A stretch of 22,195 bases of DNA from a virus, in IMG/VR virus record IMGVR_UViG_3300028115_000135, positions 1 through 22,195 of that record; one strand, 5' to 3'. The notes under the pieces are model-generated. The model saw only the letters and a program-made list of their open reading frames with translations, ran no database searches and was not told the origin of the DNA. Each line of letters begins with the position of its first letter. The stretch's first letter is position 1. Both the position numbers and the translations under genes were made by a program. Below are positions 15,801 to 21,688 of the stretch, piece by piece.

Positions 15801-17037
15801 TGTTTCTAAGTGACCTACGCCCAACACCCGTATTATAACTGCCTGTTGCACTACCTAAAGAGTTCATCCCAACGGCTGTGTTGTAATTAGCTGTTGAAGC
15901 TGTGGCAAGCGCACCGCCACCCAAAGCAGTGTTATCGCTTCCTGTTGTTAAAGCTGTACCTGCGGTGTTACCAATAGCTACGTTATTAGAACCACCTGAG
16001 GCAACACTATCTAAAGCAGTATTACCCAACGCTACGTTGCCTGTACCTGTAGGATAATTACCATCCAGCTTAATCGTGCCGCTAGATACGTCAAAATTTG
16101 CGCCGACAGTAACATTCGCATTAAAACTTGCGTTACCCGCCTCAGACATATCAAGGGTAAGGGCAGTAATACTAGAACCGTTATCAATACCCTGAAAAAT
16201 AATATCTTCATCACTTATAAGAGATTTTATCGCCATATCTGCTGGAGTGCTGTTTGTAGATATTTGACCAAACTGTGTGCCGCCATCCGCAAATATTATC
16301 TGCTTTCCATCAGCATCAAGAATAATATCTCCTGCAACATCTAACGTTAAATCGCCAGAAGCGTTGGTAATATTGTCCCCTGCGCTAAATACGATGTTAT
16401 TACCGCCAGTCGTATTACCGTTAGCTAGAACCTCGGACAGTTCGTTGTTCGCGCCAACCTGTGTATCTACATACGCCTTGATAGACTGCTGTGTTGCCAA
16501 CGCTGTTGCGCTATCCGAAGCCATGTTGTCTTCGTCAAGAATCGCAGTCACTGACACGCTACCCAAACGCAAGCTGTCAAAAAACGCGTTGTTAAAGACG
16601 TTCGCCGCGACCGCGCCAGTTCCAGCGCCGTTAAAAAATACAACCGCTGTCGTACCCGCAGGCACCTCGTAGTCGTTACTTGCGCTATATGTCCCTTGAA
16701 ACAACAAGATGCTGCGCGAACCAGACAGGTTATTCCGCACATATATAATCTTTTCCGCGTCATTCGGAGTAAGCTGCACAAACGCAGTGCCGCCCAAATC
16801 CCCGCCATCGCCAAAAATAACCAAACGATTACGTCCATTAGAAGACGCGCCATCGCTGATAGGCAACGTGTTAGGAGATCCAGAAGACCCCGTGGCTGCA
16901 AGCGTTACAGACACCTGACCGTCAAGCGCGGTATCCAGAAGTTCAAAGTTCGTGTTCGTTGTATCGCCCCATGTGCCCGACTGTTCGCCTGTGCCGATGA
17001 GTTCGATACCGTTATTCAGTGTATATGTACTAGGCAT
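12880..17037 (-). CDS. 1385-aa tail fibre/spike with NTAVG repeats and S74 chaperone
   Basis: Four regions are visible. Residues 1-130 (STYTLNNGIELIGTGEQSGT followed by WGDTTNTNFELLD) form the usual N-terminal virion-attachment segment. Residues about 130-330 form a beta-rich shaft (SGDLTLDVAGDIILDADGKQ). Residues about 332-1178 are about 50 tandem 17-residue repeats of the NTAVGxxALxxNTTGxx type, related to the head repeats of trimeric YadA-like adhesins. Residues about 1270-1385 are an intramolecular chaperone of endosialidase (peptidase S74) domain, with ISDIKLKENI, LGVIAQEVEAAG and a C-terminal coiled coil (MDRIETLEAKVTALEN). By analogy with this family the protein trimerises and the chaperone cleaves itself off. 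It is the likely receptor-binding fibre. The start has GGAAAAAATT upstream. Confidence 0.93.
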   Translation of the reverse strand: MPSTYTLNNGIELIGTGEQSGTWGDTTNTNFELLDTALDGQVSVTLAATGSSGSPNTLPISDGASSNGRNRLVIFGDGGDLGGTAFVQLTPNDAEKIIYVRNNLSGSRSILLFQGTYSASNDYEVPAGTTAVVFFNGAGTGAVAANVFNNAFFDSLRLGSVSVTAILDEDNMASDSATALATQQSIKAYVDTQVGANNELSEVLANGNTTGGNNIVFSAGDNITNASGDLTLDVAGDIILDADGKQIIFADGGTQFGQISTNSTPADMAIKSLISDEDIIFQGIDNGSSITALTLDMSEAGNASFNANVTVGANFDVSSGTIKLDGNYPTGTGNVALGNTALDSVASGGSNNVAIGNTAGTALTTGSDNTALGGGALATASTANYNTAVGMNSLGSATGSYNTGVGRRSLRNTTSGQYNVGVGADALFSNTTATENTAVGYEAGYANTTGIRNTSVGKGAGKGTTTSNDNTSFGAVALTNNTTGAYNTASGAFSLYSSTTASGNSAFGYRAMYTNTEGEFNTALGREALEANTTADNNTAVGFRALTSNTTGAKNVAVGRDALGSNTTASENTAVGVEAGYSATGNQRLSLLGYQAGYSSTNGDTTAVGYTALKQNTTGTGNTALGSYALTANTTAGNNTAVGFQAMQANVTGLENVAVGEGALKANLSSYNVAVGRSSMVANTSGNRNTAVGEGTLKANTTGIRNVAVGRTALISNTTGSYNTGLGMDTLGANTTASSNTAIGYAAMLDNTSGSNGVAVGVNSLYNNTTGSYNVGVGAQSLEANTTGANNVSIGHQSLHANTTADNNTAVGYQAGYSNTTGTPNTFLGVKAGFTNTTGGQNLAAGGFALYFNTTGANNTALGRSALESNTTASNNTAVGYQSQYSNTTGQLNTSIGRLALYTNTTGSYNTALGTTSLYYNTTGEQNTTIGRDSMFENTTGNYNTAMGHAALNKNTTASKNTAVGYTAMYANTTGQENAAFAKDALQQNISGSFNTAVGHQSLVSNTTASQNTALGYQASYASNSGQNVSIGYQSMLDTTSGGLNVAIGYRTLYENTTGANNVAMGHSALLNNTTASNNTAVGYQALHDNTTGTFNTVLGLKAGYENITGSENVLIGHEAGRDGTALSASTMIGRMAGRTATGASNTFLGHECGILVSSGAKNTIIGRYNGNQGGLDIRTSSNNIVLSDGDGNPRLFWHGGNSYPYWDMRSDTNAQNIAIFRHLGNTPYGPAIGFSNASPNNTTAYFLQCTDSTTDRMRIYSNGNVVNTNNSYGAISDIKLKENIVDASSQWDDIKALTVRKYSMKADNLDAPNMLGVIAQEVEAAGMGGLVFESPDKDDDLNDLGTVTKQVNYSILYMKAVKALQEAMDRIETLEAKVTALENA
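13207..13209 (-). other. Predicted S74 autocleavage serine (Ser1277)
   Basis: The codon for Ser in GAISDIKLKENI. In S74 chaperones the chain is cut just before this Ser, and a downstream Lys in the same motif (here K in DIKLKEN) helps catalysis. Cleavage would release a C-terminal piece of about 109 residues. Confidence 0.7.
13530..16045 (-). repeat. About 50 tandem 51-bp (17-aa) repeats in the fibre gene
   Basis: Units begin at NTAVG or a variant (NVAVG, NTALG, NTSIG, NVGVG), spaced 17 residues apart with only occasional losses or gains of one residue. Counting by eye gives about 50 units between residues about 332 and 1178. DNA copies are diverged but retain near-identical islands such as the block encoding NTTASNNTAVGYQ. 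Confidence 0.9.
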
Positions 17038-17046
17038 AATTTTTTC

Positions 17047-17751
17047 CTATGCTGCTATGTCATCCCAGCCCGGAGTTTGAGACGGTGTTTCGTCACTCCA
17101 TGCTGGGGTGGAAGATGGTGTTTCTGGAGTATAACTCGGATTTTGATTTGGAACAATGGTTCCCCACACGAGAACCTGACCCATGCTACCCGTTGCGAAA
17201 AGTCCAGATACAAGAACGTTTGCATTTGCGTTGGCTACAACTGTTCCAACGGCGCCAGTGCCCGAAACGCCCGTAACCTCTACCGAGGCTCTAACTTCAA
17301 TCGTTACGGATCCAATAGATCCTGTAGAACCCAAACCAGTAACTGGAGCATTTGCGTCTGCTTCAACTTGTATATACCCACCATGCACAAAGGCTTGGCT
17401 TTGCAGGCCACTAGGTATGGTTATTATTGCATCCGCTTCAACAGTTGCCGAACCAACCGAACTTGTAGCGGCTAAACCTGTTACGCTTATATTCGCTTCC
17501 GCAACAACCGTTACAGAACCAACGCCACCTGTAGCTTCTACGCCCGTAGGGGAAACATTCGCCTCTGCAACAACCGTTACGCCGCCTACGCCGCTTGTAG
17601 CCTCAAGTCCAGTTACAGGGACATTCGCCTCTGCAACAACCGTTACAGAGCCAATAGCGGTTACTGCTTTTGGAAGGTCCGTTTGACCCCACGGCATATC
17701 GCCCCAACCAAAGCGGGACCAACCGCCTATTGGAACGATAATGTCAGTCAT
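17047..17751 (-). CDS. 234-aa virion protein with seven 22-residue beta repeats
   Basis: The N-terminus is IVPIGGWSRFGWGDMPWGQT, Trp/Gly-rich. Seven tandem repeats of about 22 residues follow (VTVVAEANVSVTGLEATGGV pattern, residues about 32-197). The tail is Pro/Ser/Thr-rich (PSYTPETPSSTPAW, then PSQTPGWDDIAA). The repeats should form short beta hairpins in a row. The start shares TAATG with the stop of the 142-aa gene, indicating coupled translation, and the fibre gene follows after 9 nt. I recall proteins with this ending in marine phages. Function is unknown; position between the connector genes and the fibre suggests a tail or fibre-attachment component. Confidence 0.87.
   Translation of the reverse strand: MTDIIVPIGGWSRFGWGDMPWGQTDLPKAVTAIGSVTVVAEANVPVTGLEATSGVGGVTVVAEANVSPTGVEATGGVGSVTVVAEANISVTGLAATSSVGSATVEADAIITIPSGLQSQAFVHGGYIQVEADANAPVTGLGSTGSIGSVTIEVRASVEVTGVSGTGAVGTVVANANANVLVSGLFATGSMGQVLVWGTIVPNQNPSYTPETPSSTPAWSDETPSQTPGWDDIAA
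17160..17658 (-). repeat. Seven 66-bp (22-aa) repeats
   Basis: Units read V-T-V-V-A-E-A-N-V-x-V-T-G-x-x-A-T-x-x-V-G-S. The first three are nearly identical, while the fourth is extended by an extra segment (LQSQAFVHGG). The DNA encoding TVVAEAN recurs almost unchanged four times. Confidence 0.85.
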
Positions 17752-18179
17752 TAGGCTATCCGAACAATTGCGTTACTTGCGTCTGCTGTTGGGAATACGA
17801 TAGTAAAATCACCAGCCGTTGATGTTTTGTCTGACCCAAAATCTAACACGCAAACTGTGCGGTTGCCGTTGGTTGAATTGTAAATCAACGCACCACGAGC
17901 AGTGATCGTTGCCGAGCTAAACGTTAAATCTGCAAAATCAATAAACGCCGTTGTTCCGCTTGTAGTCGGATCAATGTTCGTCAATGTCCCGCCACCAGCA
18001 GAATAACCTGTGCCGCTAATTTCATTCGTTGCAGTATATACAGTGGTCGCCGCTGTAAACGAAGCATTGTTATCATACAGCGCAAGTTTGTATGTATTTG
18101 CGCCTACGTTAAAATCATGCAACCCTTCAAGAAGTTCTTTCTTAAAAGAAGTGCATAAATAGTTTCCTGTAAAAGCCAT
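17751..18179 (-). CDS. 142-aa conserved beta-rich virion protein
   Basis: MAFTGNYLCTSFKKELLEGL forms an N-terminal helix. It is followed by beta strands with YKLALYDNNASF, EISGTGYSAGG and ARGALIYNSTNG motifs, ending in ADASNAIVRIA. I recall this pattern (LCTSFK...LALY...GTGYSAGG) as a very common small structural protein of marine phages. The likely role is a tail or head decoration subunit, but this is inferred from composition and position. It has a textbook ribosome site (AAGGAGG, 8 nt before ATG), the strongest in the connector section, suggesting high expression as expected for a multi-copy virion protein. Confidence 0.88.
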   Translation of the reverse strand: MAFTGNYLCTSFKKELLEGLHDFNVGANTYKLALYDNNASFTAATTVYTATNEISGTGYSAGGGTLTNIDPTTSGTTAFIDFADLTFSSATITARGALIYNSTNGNRTVCVLDFGSDKTSTAGDFTIVFPTADASNAIVRIA

Positions 18180-18191
18180 TTAAAAGCCTCC

Positions 18192-18842
18192 TTATGTTCT
18201 TTGTATCCGTAATGTCCCACTACGATATTGATCCGTAGTCTCTTGCCCTTCGCCAAGGTTTTTCAACCTACCCAACGCCTCCATAACACGCTGATTATAT
18301 AATTGCATTAGGTTAGGATCCCCTTTCATATACGTGTAGGCTTCAACCAAACTGCCGTACAACAACGCTAACTCCGCATTTTTACTTAGCCACGTAGTGC
18401 CCGCGTCGGTTCCGGCCGTTAGACTCGCCGGACGATAAAAGTAATGCAATTCTACCGCCCGCGCGGCATTTGGTGTTGGCCCCAAAATAAAATTGCTTAC
18501 ATCAAACGCGGCATAATATTTAGGATTTCCAGTGGTTGTAGGATCCGGGTTGTACGTCTGCACAAAGTCTACGTCCTTAAATTCTAAAAACGTCATGTCT
18601 GAATTTGCATCCACAAAAGACAATGAAAACGGACTTAAAAAGTCACTGGGCATGGCTAAGTATTGATTACCCGTTGTCATTGCGCCGCTAACATTTTTAC
18701 GAAACAAACTTAATTGAACATTTTTAAGTATGCGCTCTTCGGCTAACCGTATGAACAACGGCAAATTATTTACAAACGTTGTTTCATCGTTTTCCGTATA
18801 ATCTTGAATAGCTGTTTTAAGTTCCGCGTATGTAAAACTCAT
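18192..18842 (-). CDS. Adaptor / head-tail connector-like protein (216 aa)
   Basis: The N-terminal helical half contains YAELKTAIQDYTENDETTF, FIRLAEERILKNVQLSLFRK and YLAMPSDFLSPFSLSF. A beta segment (NFILGPTPNAARAVELHYFY) and a C-terminal helical part with LLYGSLVEAYTYMKGDP follow. This order (helical bundle, beta insertion, helix) is that of phage adaptor proteins that bind under the portal; an SU10-type adaptor is the closest match I can recall. Its start overlaps the stop of the 100-aa gene (ATGA). With the gp4-like protein there are two adaptor-like products, which may form successive rings. Assignment is from pattern only. Confidence 0.78.
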   Translation of the reverse strand: MSFTYAELKTAIQDYTENDETTFVNNLPLFIRLAEERILKNVQLSLFRKNVSGAMTTGNQYLAMPSDFLSPFSLSFVDANSDMTFLEFKDVDFVQTYNPDPTTTGNPKYYAAFDVSNFILGPTPNAARAVELHYFYRPASLTAGTDAGTTWLSKNAELALLYGSLVEAYTYMKGDPNLMQLYNQRVMEALGRLKNLGEGQETTDQYRSGTLRIQRT

Positions 18843-19141
18843 GTTGTCACCGTCACACTTCCAACAAACCCAAACGCATTAGGCGAATGAAGATTAGGGT
18901 TTTCTACAAGAGGCACGCCCACGTAAACGTCTAACGGCTCCACTCTGTCCGGTCTAGGATCCTTTAACGCTTGCGCATCAATTACCTTCCGACGGGGCTC
19001 TAATTGAGGCTGCTTGGCCTCCCACTCGTCATACCCGACGATCATACCCGTCCATTCTTTACGCATTCGGCCCAAAGGATATCGAAAACCAGAACGGTCC
19101 GATATGCCATATGCGTTTTTGCCTAATGCGTACTTGCTCAT
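18839..19141 (-). CDS. 100-aa conserved protein with DRSGFRYP motif
   Basis: MSKYALGKNAYGISDRSGFR followed by YPLGRMRKEWTGMIVGYDEW defines a small conserved family in many phages. The middle is basic and Pro-rich (EPRRKVIDAQALKDPRPDRV). The C-terminus FVGSVTVTT resembles the end of the 98-aa protein and the repeats of the 234-aa protein. It overlaps its neighbours at both ends: TAATG with the gp4-like gene and ATGA with the 216-aa adaptor gene. It is therefore likely made in fixed proportion to the connector proteins. No function is known to me. Confidence 0.87.
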   Translation of the reverse strand: MSKYALGKNAYGISDRSGFRYPLGRMRKEWTGMIVGYDEWEAKQPQLEPRRKVIDAQALKDPRPDRVEPLDVYVGVPLVENPNLHSPNAFGFVGSVTVTT

Positions 19142-19809
19142 TAATTTATCCGATAATAGTCCAAACTGGGTTGAACGTTAAATGACGCCCGGTCCCGATC
19201 CTCAGTTGCCGCGCGCTCAAACTCTTCTTCGTACACCGCTTTTAAAAGCTGCACCCGATCAGGCGCACGCTTCATGGCAATGTAATAAGCCAATCCTGCC
19301 GCCAAACACGGGTAAAACCGAAACGGCAATTCCATCGTATTAATCGGAGTATCCGCGTCGTCCATGCGAACTAACCGATCAAAAATCAAAATATCCGTAC
19401 TGTTATTGGGCGCCGGCCAAACCTTTAAAGTGGGGTTTATTTGCCGATCTACAAAAAATTGCGACACCCGAGATTGTGAACTTTTTGTAGGAATATTAAG
19501 ATATTCGTCGCGGCTTACGCGTTGAATACCATAATCCACACTATCGTTACGAACCACCGCGGACAACACATCAATAGTATCTGCCCCCAACGAATAGTCC
19601 GTTTGACCTTGAACAACAGTAACTTGCGTTTGCGCAATAGTCCATTGATTCAACCCGCGGTTGGCCCATTCTGCCAACATAAGGTTTAAAGATCGTTTCG
19701 CGGTACGAATGTCATAACCAGTGCGAACCTCTAAGCCACACCGCTCAAACGCCTCTTCTATATATTCGGTGACGTCTAACTCAAACGCCTTCGTACCGGA
19801 AACCGCCAT
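19141..19809 (-). CDS. P22 gp4-like tail accessory / head-tail adaptor
   Basis: 222 aa. The N-terminal helices include DVTEYIEEAFERCGLEVRTG and the hallmark LMLAEWANRGLNQWTI. Next come QGQTDYSLGADTIDVLSAVV, RVSRDEYLNIPTKSSQSRVS, a beta stretch LKVWPAPNNSTDILIFDR and a C-terminal helix region. The 'LN-L-M-L-x-E/W' helix and overall order fit the gp4 family of adaptors, which bind the portal and start tail assembly in P22-like podoviruses. It is longer than P22 gp4 (166 aa). It starts 2 nt after the 49-aa gene's stop, with GGAG about 8 nt before the ATG, and ends as TAATG with the 100-aa gene. Confidence 0.82.
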   Translation of the reverse strand: MAVSGTKAFELDVTEYIEEAFERCGLEVRTGYDIRTAKRSLNLMLAEWANRGLNQWTIAQTQVTVVQGQTDYSLGADTIDVLSAVVRNDSVDYGIQRVSRDEYLNIPTKSSQSRVSQFFVDRQINPTLKVWPAPNNSTDILIFDRLVRMDDADTPINTMELPFRFYPCLAAGLAYYIAMKRAPDRVQLLKAVYEEEFERAATEDRDRASFNVQPSLDYYRIN

Positions 19810-19811
19810 GA

Positions 19812-19961
19812 CTAGCTCCGCTTCTTAGCTCGTTTATTAACCGCTCCACCGCCGCGCATCTTCTTAACCATGCCGCCACCGCGCATCTTCTTAACCATGC
19901 CGCCGCCGCGCATCTTCTTAACCATGCCGCCGCCGCGCATCTTCTTAGGTCGCATTGCCAT
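19812..19961 (-). CDS. 49-aa basic repeat protein (KKMRGGGMV)4, easily missed
   Basis: The frame starts MAMRPKK, then has four copies of KKMRGGGxV (the last as AVNKR), and ends in RAKKRS. It carries about 16 Lys/Arg and no acidic residues. A strong AGGAGA ribosome site lies 7 nt before the ATG, inside the 3' end of the 194-aa gene, which it overlaps by 17 nt. The stop lies 2 nt before the gp4-like ATG, so the frame fills exactly the only sizeable gap in the operon. It is too short for many gene finders. Charge suggests binding to DNA, RNA or an acidic protein; I recall similar KKMRGGG peptides in marine phages but no tested function. Confidence 0.8.
   Translation of the reverse strand: MAMRPKKMRGGGMVKKMRGGGMVKKMRGGGMVKKMRGGGAVNKRAKKRS
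19847..19947. repeat. Four 27-bp tandem repeats
   Basis: The block GCGCATCTTCTTA recurs at 19854, 19881, 19908 and 19935, exactly 27 bp apart. Three units are almost identical, with only silent C/A-type changes in the Gly codons. This is recent expansion by slippage that preserves the frame. Confidence 0.92.
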
Positions 19962-20529
19962 TTTGCAGTCTCCTATAAAGTTGTTTTCTACGGTCCATTA
20001 ACTCTTGAGCGTTATACTCGTTCTTATATGTATCATAGTAACCTGTTTTAACCAAGCTGTCCGAAGACTTTTGTACCTTTGATAGCCGTTGTATGAAAAT
20101 TAAGCTGTATTCCGTATCGGTTAAAGGCTCAAAATCTATGTCTTCGACAAACTCATTTTCCTCGTCTTCCGGGTGAAATCCCATTAACCAAATATCGCGG
20201 TCAATAAACATACCCTCAGAAATAACGGTGTTTAAGTCATATAAATAATCGTGAAAATCTTCCGCAGACTTTTTATCTGCAAGGTCCACAATTATGGCCA
20301 AATCAAACCCGTCGTCAAACTCAGAAATGCACTTATAAAGCGTTTGATATGAATTATCGTATTTAAAAAGTATTGCAACACGGTCCTCCGCCCACGCCTG
20401 TTTTGCATAAGGGCAAGGCGGCAAATCATTAAAATACGCGTTAGGTTTTTCCAAAACGTCCCGGGACCATTGCAACAACTCTTTTACAATAACCGCCTCT
20501 ACTTTTTGATCGAAAAACTCTATATTCAT
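19945..20529 (-). CDS. 194-aa conserved phage protein of unknown function
   Basis: MNIEFFDQKVEAVIVKELLQ, then LPPCPYAKQAWAEDRVAILF, a central acidic region (GFDLAIIVDLADKKSAEDFH) and a C-terminal basic helix (ELMDRRKQLYRRLQNG). The CPYAKQAW motif and the alternating strands and helices suggest a small alpha/beta fold. I recall relatives with 'PPCPYAKxAW' in cyanophages and other marine phages, with no proven role. The start overlaps the DUF5872-like gene as ATGA. Placed among structural genes it could be an assembly factor; an enzyme is also possible. No catalytic motif can be named with confidence. Confidence 0.85.
   Translation of the reverse strand: MNIEFFDQKVEAVIVKELLQWSRDVLEKPNAYFNDLPPCPYAKQAWAEDRVAILFKYDNSYQTLYKCISEFDDGFDLAIIVDLADKKSAEDFHDYLYDLNTVISEGMFIDRDIWLMGFHPEDEENEFVEDIDFEPLTDTEYSLIFIQRLSKVQKSSDSLVKTGYYDTYKNEYNAQELMDRRKQLYRRLQNGNAT
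19969..19974 (-). promoter_or_regulatory. Ribosome binding site of the 49-aa gene
   Basis: AGGAGA with a 7-nt spacer to the ATG at 19961. It lies within codons of the upstream gene and is the main evidence that the small frame is translated. Confidence 0.75.
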
Positions 20530-20912
20530 GCCCGCGACACCGATCCTTTGGTGTGCTTACGGCGATTAGCCATCACCTTTCCGCAGCCCCGGGCCACTAC
20601 AGCGCCGTTTTTAGACGACCCGTTATACGGGCGTTTGGGCTTTGTAGAGCGTATTTCTCCCCCCGTAGCAGCATACGTTACTTCGGCTGCTTTTGTGTTT
20701 TTTACGTTGGTTTTGCCCTTTTTACCTTCGCGCTTCTTTTTTGCAGCAGTAGATTTACGCTGGCTTTTTGACAAAGAACGGGCTTTGGCTATGGGCAAAC
20801 ACCTGTCCGGGTTTTTCTTGTCTTCAGACGTCCCGCATTCTCCCGCAATATTGCCGGAGCTATCAATCCTAACCCATTTTTGCTTTCGCCATTTAGCTAG
20901 TTCGCCGCCCAC
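20526..20912 (-). CDS. DUF5872-like basic protein, GTG start
   Basis: I place the start at the GTG at 20912 (VGGELAKWRKQKWVRIDSSG). The conserved domain begins right there, and AAGGA sits 7 nt upstream. The ATG at 21002 would overlap the previous gene by 110 nt and add residues that look like its shadow. Motifs: ELAKWRKQKW, Cys26 and Cys38 (GECG...RCLP), a KKKREGKKGK basic run, and a C-terminal ARGCGKVMANRRKHTKG. The N-terminal half resembles DUF5872, found in marine phages and giant viruses. The C-terminal motif recurs in small cyanophage proteins from what I recall. A nucleic-acid-binding or virion role is plausible from the charge. Confidence 0.75.
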   Translation of the reverse strand: MGGELAKWRKQKWVRIDSSGNIAGECGTSEDKKNPDRCLPIAKARSLSKSQRKSTAAKKKREGKKGKTNVKNTKAAEVTYAATGGEIRSTKPKRPYNGSSKNGAVVARGCGKVMANRRKHTKGSVSRA

Positions 20913-21093
20913 TGCTCTTTCCTTTTGATTTTTTCGCGTAGTTGGGGTCTTTGCAGTATTTGGACGCCGCCATATTTGCATATGCTGACGGGTATGTATC
21001 AAACGTTCTTTCGGCCCACGCTTTTCCAGCAGGACAAATTTTACTGCCCTTACTTTTTTTGGAAGCGCCTTTAGATTTTTTCGAATATGCCAT
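20893..21093 (-). CDS. 66-aa basic protein with CPxGKAWAxRTF motif
   Basis: The start is set at the ATG at 21093 (MAYSKKSKGASKKSKG). The longer open frame reaching 21333 would run through the 94-aa gene in another frame and adds no recognisable sequence. The protein has Lys/Ser-rich ends (SKKSKG repeats) around a compact core: KICPAGKAWAERTFDTYPSA then YANMAASKYCKDPNY, with Cys20 and Cys47. I recall the core 'CPxGKAxAxRxFxxYPSAYAN' as a small family in marine phages, often near DUF5872-type genes. Function is unknown. It overlaps the DUF5872-like gene by 20 nt. Confidence 0.8.
   Translation of the reverse strand: MAYSKKSKGASKKSKGSKICPAGKAWAERTFDTYPSAYANMAASKYCKDPNYAKKSKGKSSGRRTS
20920..20924 (-). 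promoter_or_regulatory. Ribosome site that fixes the GTG start
   Basis: AAGGA with a 7-nt spacer before the GTG at 20912. No comparable site precedes the ATG at 21002. Confidence 0.55.
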
Positions 21094-21112
21094 TATAAAA
21101 GCTTCCCTGCTA

Positions 21113-21397
21113 TCACCACGCCTTACAGGACCAGTATCTGGCCGAAAATTTGTCTTTTGCCGTGTCACAATTGTGTCGGGCACGAAAGTTTTTACGTCTT
21201 CCCGGCTGGTCTTTCTTGATAGACATATTAGAGTCCCCAAACCGAACCAATTTAACTTCAGAGCCTTTTTTTGCCAAAACGGCACTTTTTTTGGCTTTTC
21301 CGGGAGTGCGCTTGGGTTTATTATATCCTGCAAATGTTTCTCCCCGGTATTTTAACCTTCCGGACGGCAGTCTTTCTACGTTTTTAGTTGTCGCCAT
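21113..21397 (-). CDS. 94-aa basic protein with FGDxNMxIKK...RARHNC...YWSCKAW
   Basis: The N-terminal part is Lys/Gly/Pro-rich (YNKPKRTPGKAKKSAV). The C-terminal domain reads KLVRFGDSNMSIKKDQPGRR, then FRARHNCDTAKDKFSARYWS and CKAW, with Cys77 and Cys91. This C-terminal signature is well conserved in small proteins of cyanomyoviruses and other marine phages from what I recall. The paired Cys with surrounding His and Trp could bind a metal or form a disulphide. It begins 7 nt after the 91-aa gene with a GAGGGTG ribosome site and is the first of three basic Cys-containing genes in a row. Confidence 0.85.
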   Translation of the reverse strand: MATTKNVERLPSGRLKYRGETFAGYNKPKRTPGKAKKSAVLAKKGSEVKLVRFGDSNMSIKKDQPGRRKNFRARHNCDTAKDKFSARYWSCKAW

Positions 21398-21404
21398 AAC
21401 ACCC

Positions 21405-21680
21405 TCATTTGTAAAAAAACGTCATGCTAGTTACGTGGGTAAACGTTGCATGAATGTCTGTATTAAACCTTACCCCCTCTTGAGGTATTGTCAGATCACC
21501 CGTCGAATTTGCATGAAAATCTAACGTAAATACAGTGGTTCCCGACGCGCCCCCATCACGCAAAACAACGGACCCCGTAGAACCCGCGGAATGGTAATGA
21601 ATTGCATTAAGCCGGGCCGGACCACTTACTACCGTACCCGTAGCGGTAAGATACTTTGCTTTTAAATCCGATCCGGCCAT
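21405..21680 (-). CDS. 91-aa beta-rich virion protein, paralogue 1
   Basis: MAGSDLKAKYLTATGTVVSG followed by PARLNAIHYH, beta strands (GSVVLRDGGASGTTVFTLDF) and the end IPQEGVRFNTDIH...MTFFYK. It shares MAGSD, ATG, GPAR, IPxEGxR and the aromatic end with the next gene at 21689-21961. The two are diverged tandem duplicates. Size, beta content and position early in the structural operon suggest a capsid decoration or tail-tube-like subunit; this is inference. It has an AGGGGT ribosome site 6 nt before ATG. Confidence 0.87.
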   Translation of the reverse strand: MAGSDLKAKYLTATGTVVSGPARLNAIHYHSAGSTGSVVLRDGGASGTTVFTLDFHANSTGDLTIPQEGVRFNTDIHATFTHVTSMTFFYK

Positions 21681-21688
21681 GATTACCC

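Noticed and set aside
13530-16045. Tandem 51-bp repeats considered as a CRISPR or minisatellite
   Set aside because: Units are contiguous without spacers, keep frame for about 50 copies, and encode an NTAVG adhesin-type repeat.
16696-17475. Plus-strand frame of 259 aa spanning the fibre start and the 234-aa gene
   Set aside because: It crosses two well-supported minus-strand genes and their junction, and its composition is Cys/Arg-rich in the manner of shadow frames.
21094-21333. N-terminal extension of the 66-aa protein to 146 aa
   Set aside because: It runs out of frame through the conserved 94-aa gene, and the extra residues show no domain.
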